Shown: positions 5,709-6,348 of the stretch, one piece after another
Position numbering within the stretch: position 1 is the first letter of the stretch
How the letters are laid out: each line of letters starts with the position of its first letter
From: DATBHM01 sp036557505
Lineage (GTDB): Bacteria > Actinomycetota > UBA4738 > JACQTL01
Direction of reading: 5' to 3'
Assembly: GCA_036557505.1 (NCBI GenBank)
Contig: DATBHM010000317.1
Location: forward strand, 1-6,348
DNA: 6,348 nt
The notes under the pieces: model-generated
What the model was told of the DNA's origin: nothing
Seen by the model: the letters and a program-made list of their open reading frames with translations, nothing else
The model's database searches: none
Made by a program: the position numbers and the translations under genes

Positions 5709-5714
5709 TAGAAT
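5709..5714 (+). promoter_or_regulatory. Probable -10 element (TAGAAT) of eno
   Basis: TAGAAT is close to consensus and ends 10 nt before the eno ATG, within a 43-nt intergenic gap with no Shine-Dalgarno sequence. The mRNA would have a leader of only a few bases or none. No -35 match is visible (CGGTTT at 17 bp). No strong terminator for the preceding ABC operon is seen in the gap; a CCCG/CGGG hairpin at 5694-5705 is weak. Confidence 0.5.
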
Positions 5715-5724
5715 CGCCGGACCG

Positions 5725-6348
5725 ATGCCGGAGATCATGTCCGTCTGGGCCCGCGAAATCCTCGATTCCCGCGGAAATCCCACCGTCGAGGTCGAGGTCG
5801 TCTGCGACGACGGCTCCCTCGGCCGCGCCGCCGTTCCCTCGGGTGCGTCGACCGGCGCGCACGAGGCGGTCGAGCTTCGGGACGGGGACGACGCACGGTT
5901 CGGCGGGAAGGGCGTGCGCACGGCCGTCGAGAACGTGATCGACACGATCGGGCCGGCGATGATCGGCGAGGAGGCGCTCGAGCAGCGCGAAGTGGACCGG
6001 ATCCTGCTCGATCTCGACGGCACGGAGAACAAGTCGAAGCTCGGGGCCAACGCCATCCTCGGCGTCTCCCTGGCGGTCGCGCACGCGGCGGCCGAGTCGC
6101 TCGGCCTGCCGCTTCACCGGTATCTGGGCGGCCCGAACGCGTACCTGCTTCCGGTTCCGCTGATGAACGTCGTGAACGGCGGCGCCCACGCGACGAACGA
6201 GCTCGAGATGCAGGAGTTCATGCTGGCGCCGCACGGGGCCGCATCGTTCGCCGAGGGCCTCCGATGGGGCGCCGAGATCTTCCACGCGCTCGCGAAGGAG
6301 CTGCAGGCCAGGGGGCTGTCGTCCGGCGTCGGCGACGAGGGCGGGTTC
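5725..6348 (+). CDS. eno: Enolase (phosphopyruvate hydratase), 3' end outside the window
   Basis: Enolase converts 2-phosphoglycerate to phosphoenolpyruvate in glycolysis with Mg2+ (EC 4.2.1.11). The 208 codons present are about half of the usual 425-430. Visible family motifs: AREILDSRGNPTVEVEV at 9-25, the mobile active-site loop SGAST at 39-43, KLGANAILGVS at 105-115, NGGAHA at 151-156 with the active-site His155, MQEF at 162-165, and GVGDEGGF at 201-208. The last contains Glu205, the equivalent of the catalytic acid of E. coli and yeast enolase. ATG 5725 gives the standard N-terminus; ATG 5737 would lose the first strand residues. The barrel metal ligands and the catalytic Lys lie downstream of the window. 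Its own -10-like box suggests separate transcription from the ABC operon. Enolase is inhibited by fluoride with phosphate and Mg2+, of note given the riboswitch about 3.6 kb upstream. Confidence 0.98.
   Translation, partial: MPEIMSVWAREILDSRGNPTVEVEVVCDDGSLGRAAVPSGASTGAHEAVELRDGDDARFGGKGVRTAVENVIDTIGPAMIGEEALEQREVDRILLDLDGTENKSKLGANAILGVSLAVAHAAAESLGLPLHRYLGGPNAYLLPVPLMNVVNGGAHATNELEMQEFMLAPHGAASFAEGLRWGAEIFHALAKELQARGLSSGVGDEGGF

Noticed and set aside
4821..6056. Long minus-strand open frame (411 codons) opposite the permease and eno
   Set aside because: Low-complexity, charged translation with no family motif. The + strand carries clear permease and enolase genes here.

Overview
The window is very GC-rich (roughly 70% by eye), uses GTG and TTG starts freely, has genes packed with 4-bp overlaps or gaps of 0-1 nt, and lies entirely on the + strand. 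Content and order point to a member of the Actinomycetota. A foldase lipoprotein, mazG and eno lie close together, as in the mfd-mazG-lpqU-eno neighbourhood of Mycobacterium. The LolA-like secreted protein closely resembles proteins of Streptomyces relatives. Genus and class cannot be fixed from this sequence.

Layout: (1) 1-136 holds no gene I can support; a -10-like TACAAT lies just before the first gene. (2) 137-1132 encodes a lipid-anchored parvulin-type foldase (SurA/PrsA-like), coupled by a GTGA overlap to mazG (1129-1989), a nucleoside triphosphate pyrophosphohydrolase. (3) 1990-2822 is a fluoride-resistance module: a GC-rich hairpin, a clear fluoride (crcB-motif) riboswitch at about 2027-2078, the fluoride channel crcB (2103-2477), and an abutting DUF190 gene (2478-2822) that starts with TTG in the same frame directly after the crcB stop. 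(4) 2883-5681 is a three-gene unit: a secreted LolA-like protein, an ABC ATPase and an ABC-2 type permease. (5) eno (5725 onward) encodes enolase and is cut by the window end after 208 codons, just past the catalytic Glu motif.

How it works together: the foldase and MazG are housekeeping functions (extracytoplasmic protein folding, nucleotide-pool cleaning). The crcB unit expels fluoride when the riboswitch senses it. The 3' strand of the riboswitch pseudoknot can alternatively pair with the crcB Shine-Dalgarno sequence, which gives a concrete translational ON/OFF model. The LolA-like/ABC triad is a transporter of unknown substrate with a dedicated extracytoplasmic partner. Enolase is a classical fluoride-inhibited enzyme, but its closeness to the fluoride module may only reflect the ancestral mazG-eno neighbourhood.

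Three of the four apparent transcription units begin with a -10-like hexamer (TACAAT, TAGACA, TAGAAT) only 7-10 nt before the start codon and lack a clear Shine-Dalgarno sequence, which suggests leaderless mRNAs. The riboswitch-controlled crcB is the exception, with a long leader and a strong Shine-Dalgarno sequence. I see no phage, IS element, CRISPR array, tRNA or rRNA. The most interesting item is the mechanistic reading of the riboswitch; I found no convincing entirely new system.
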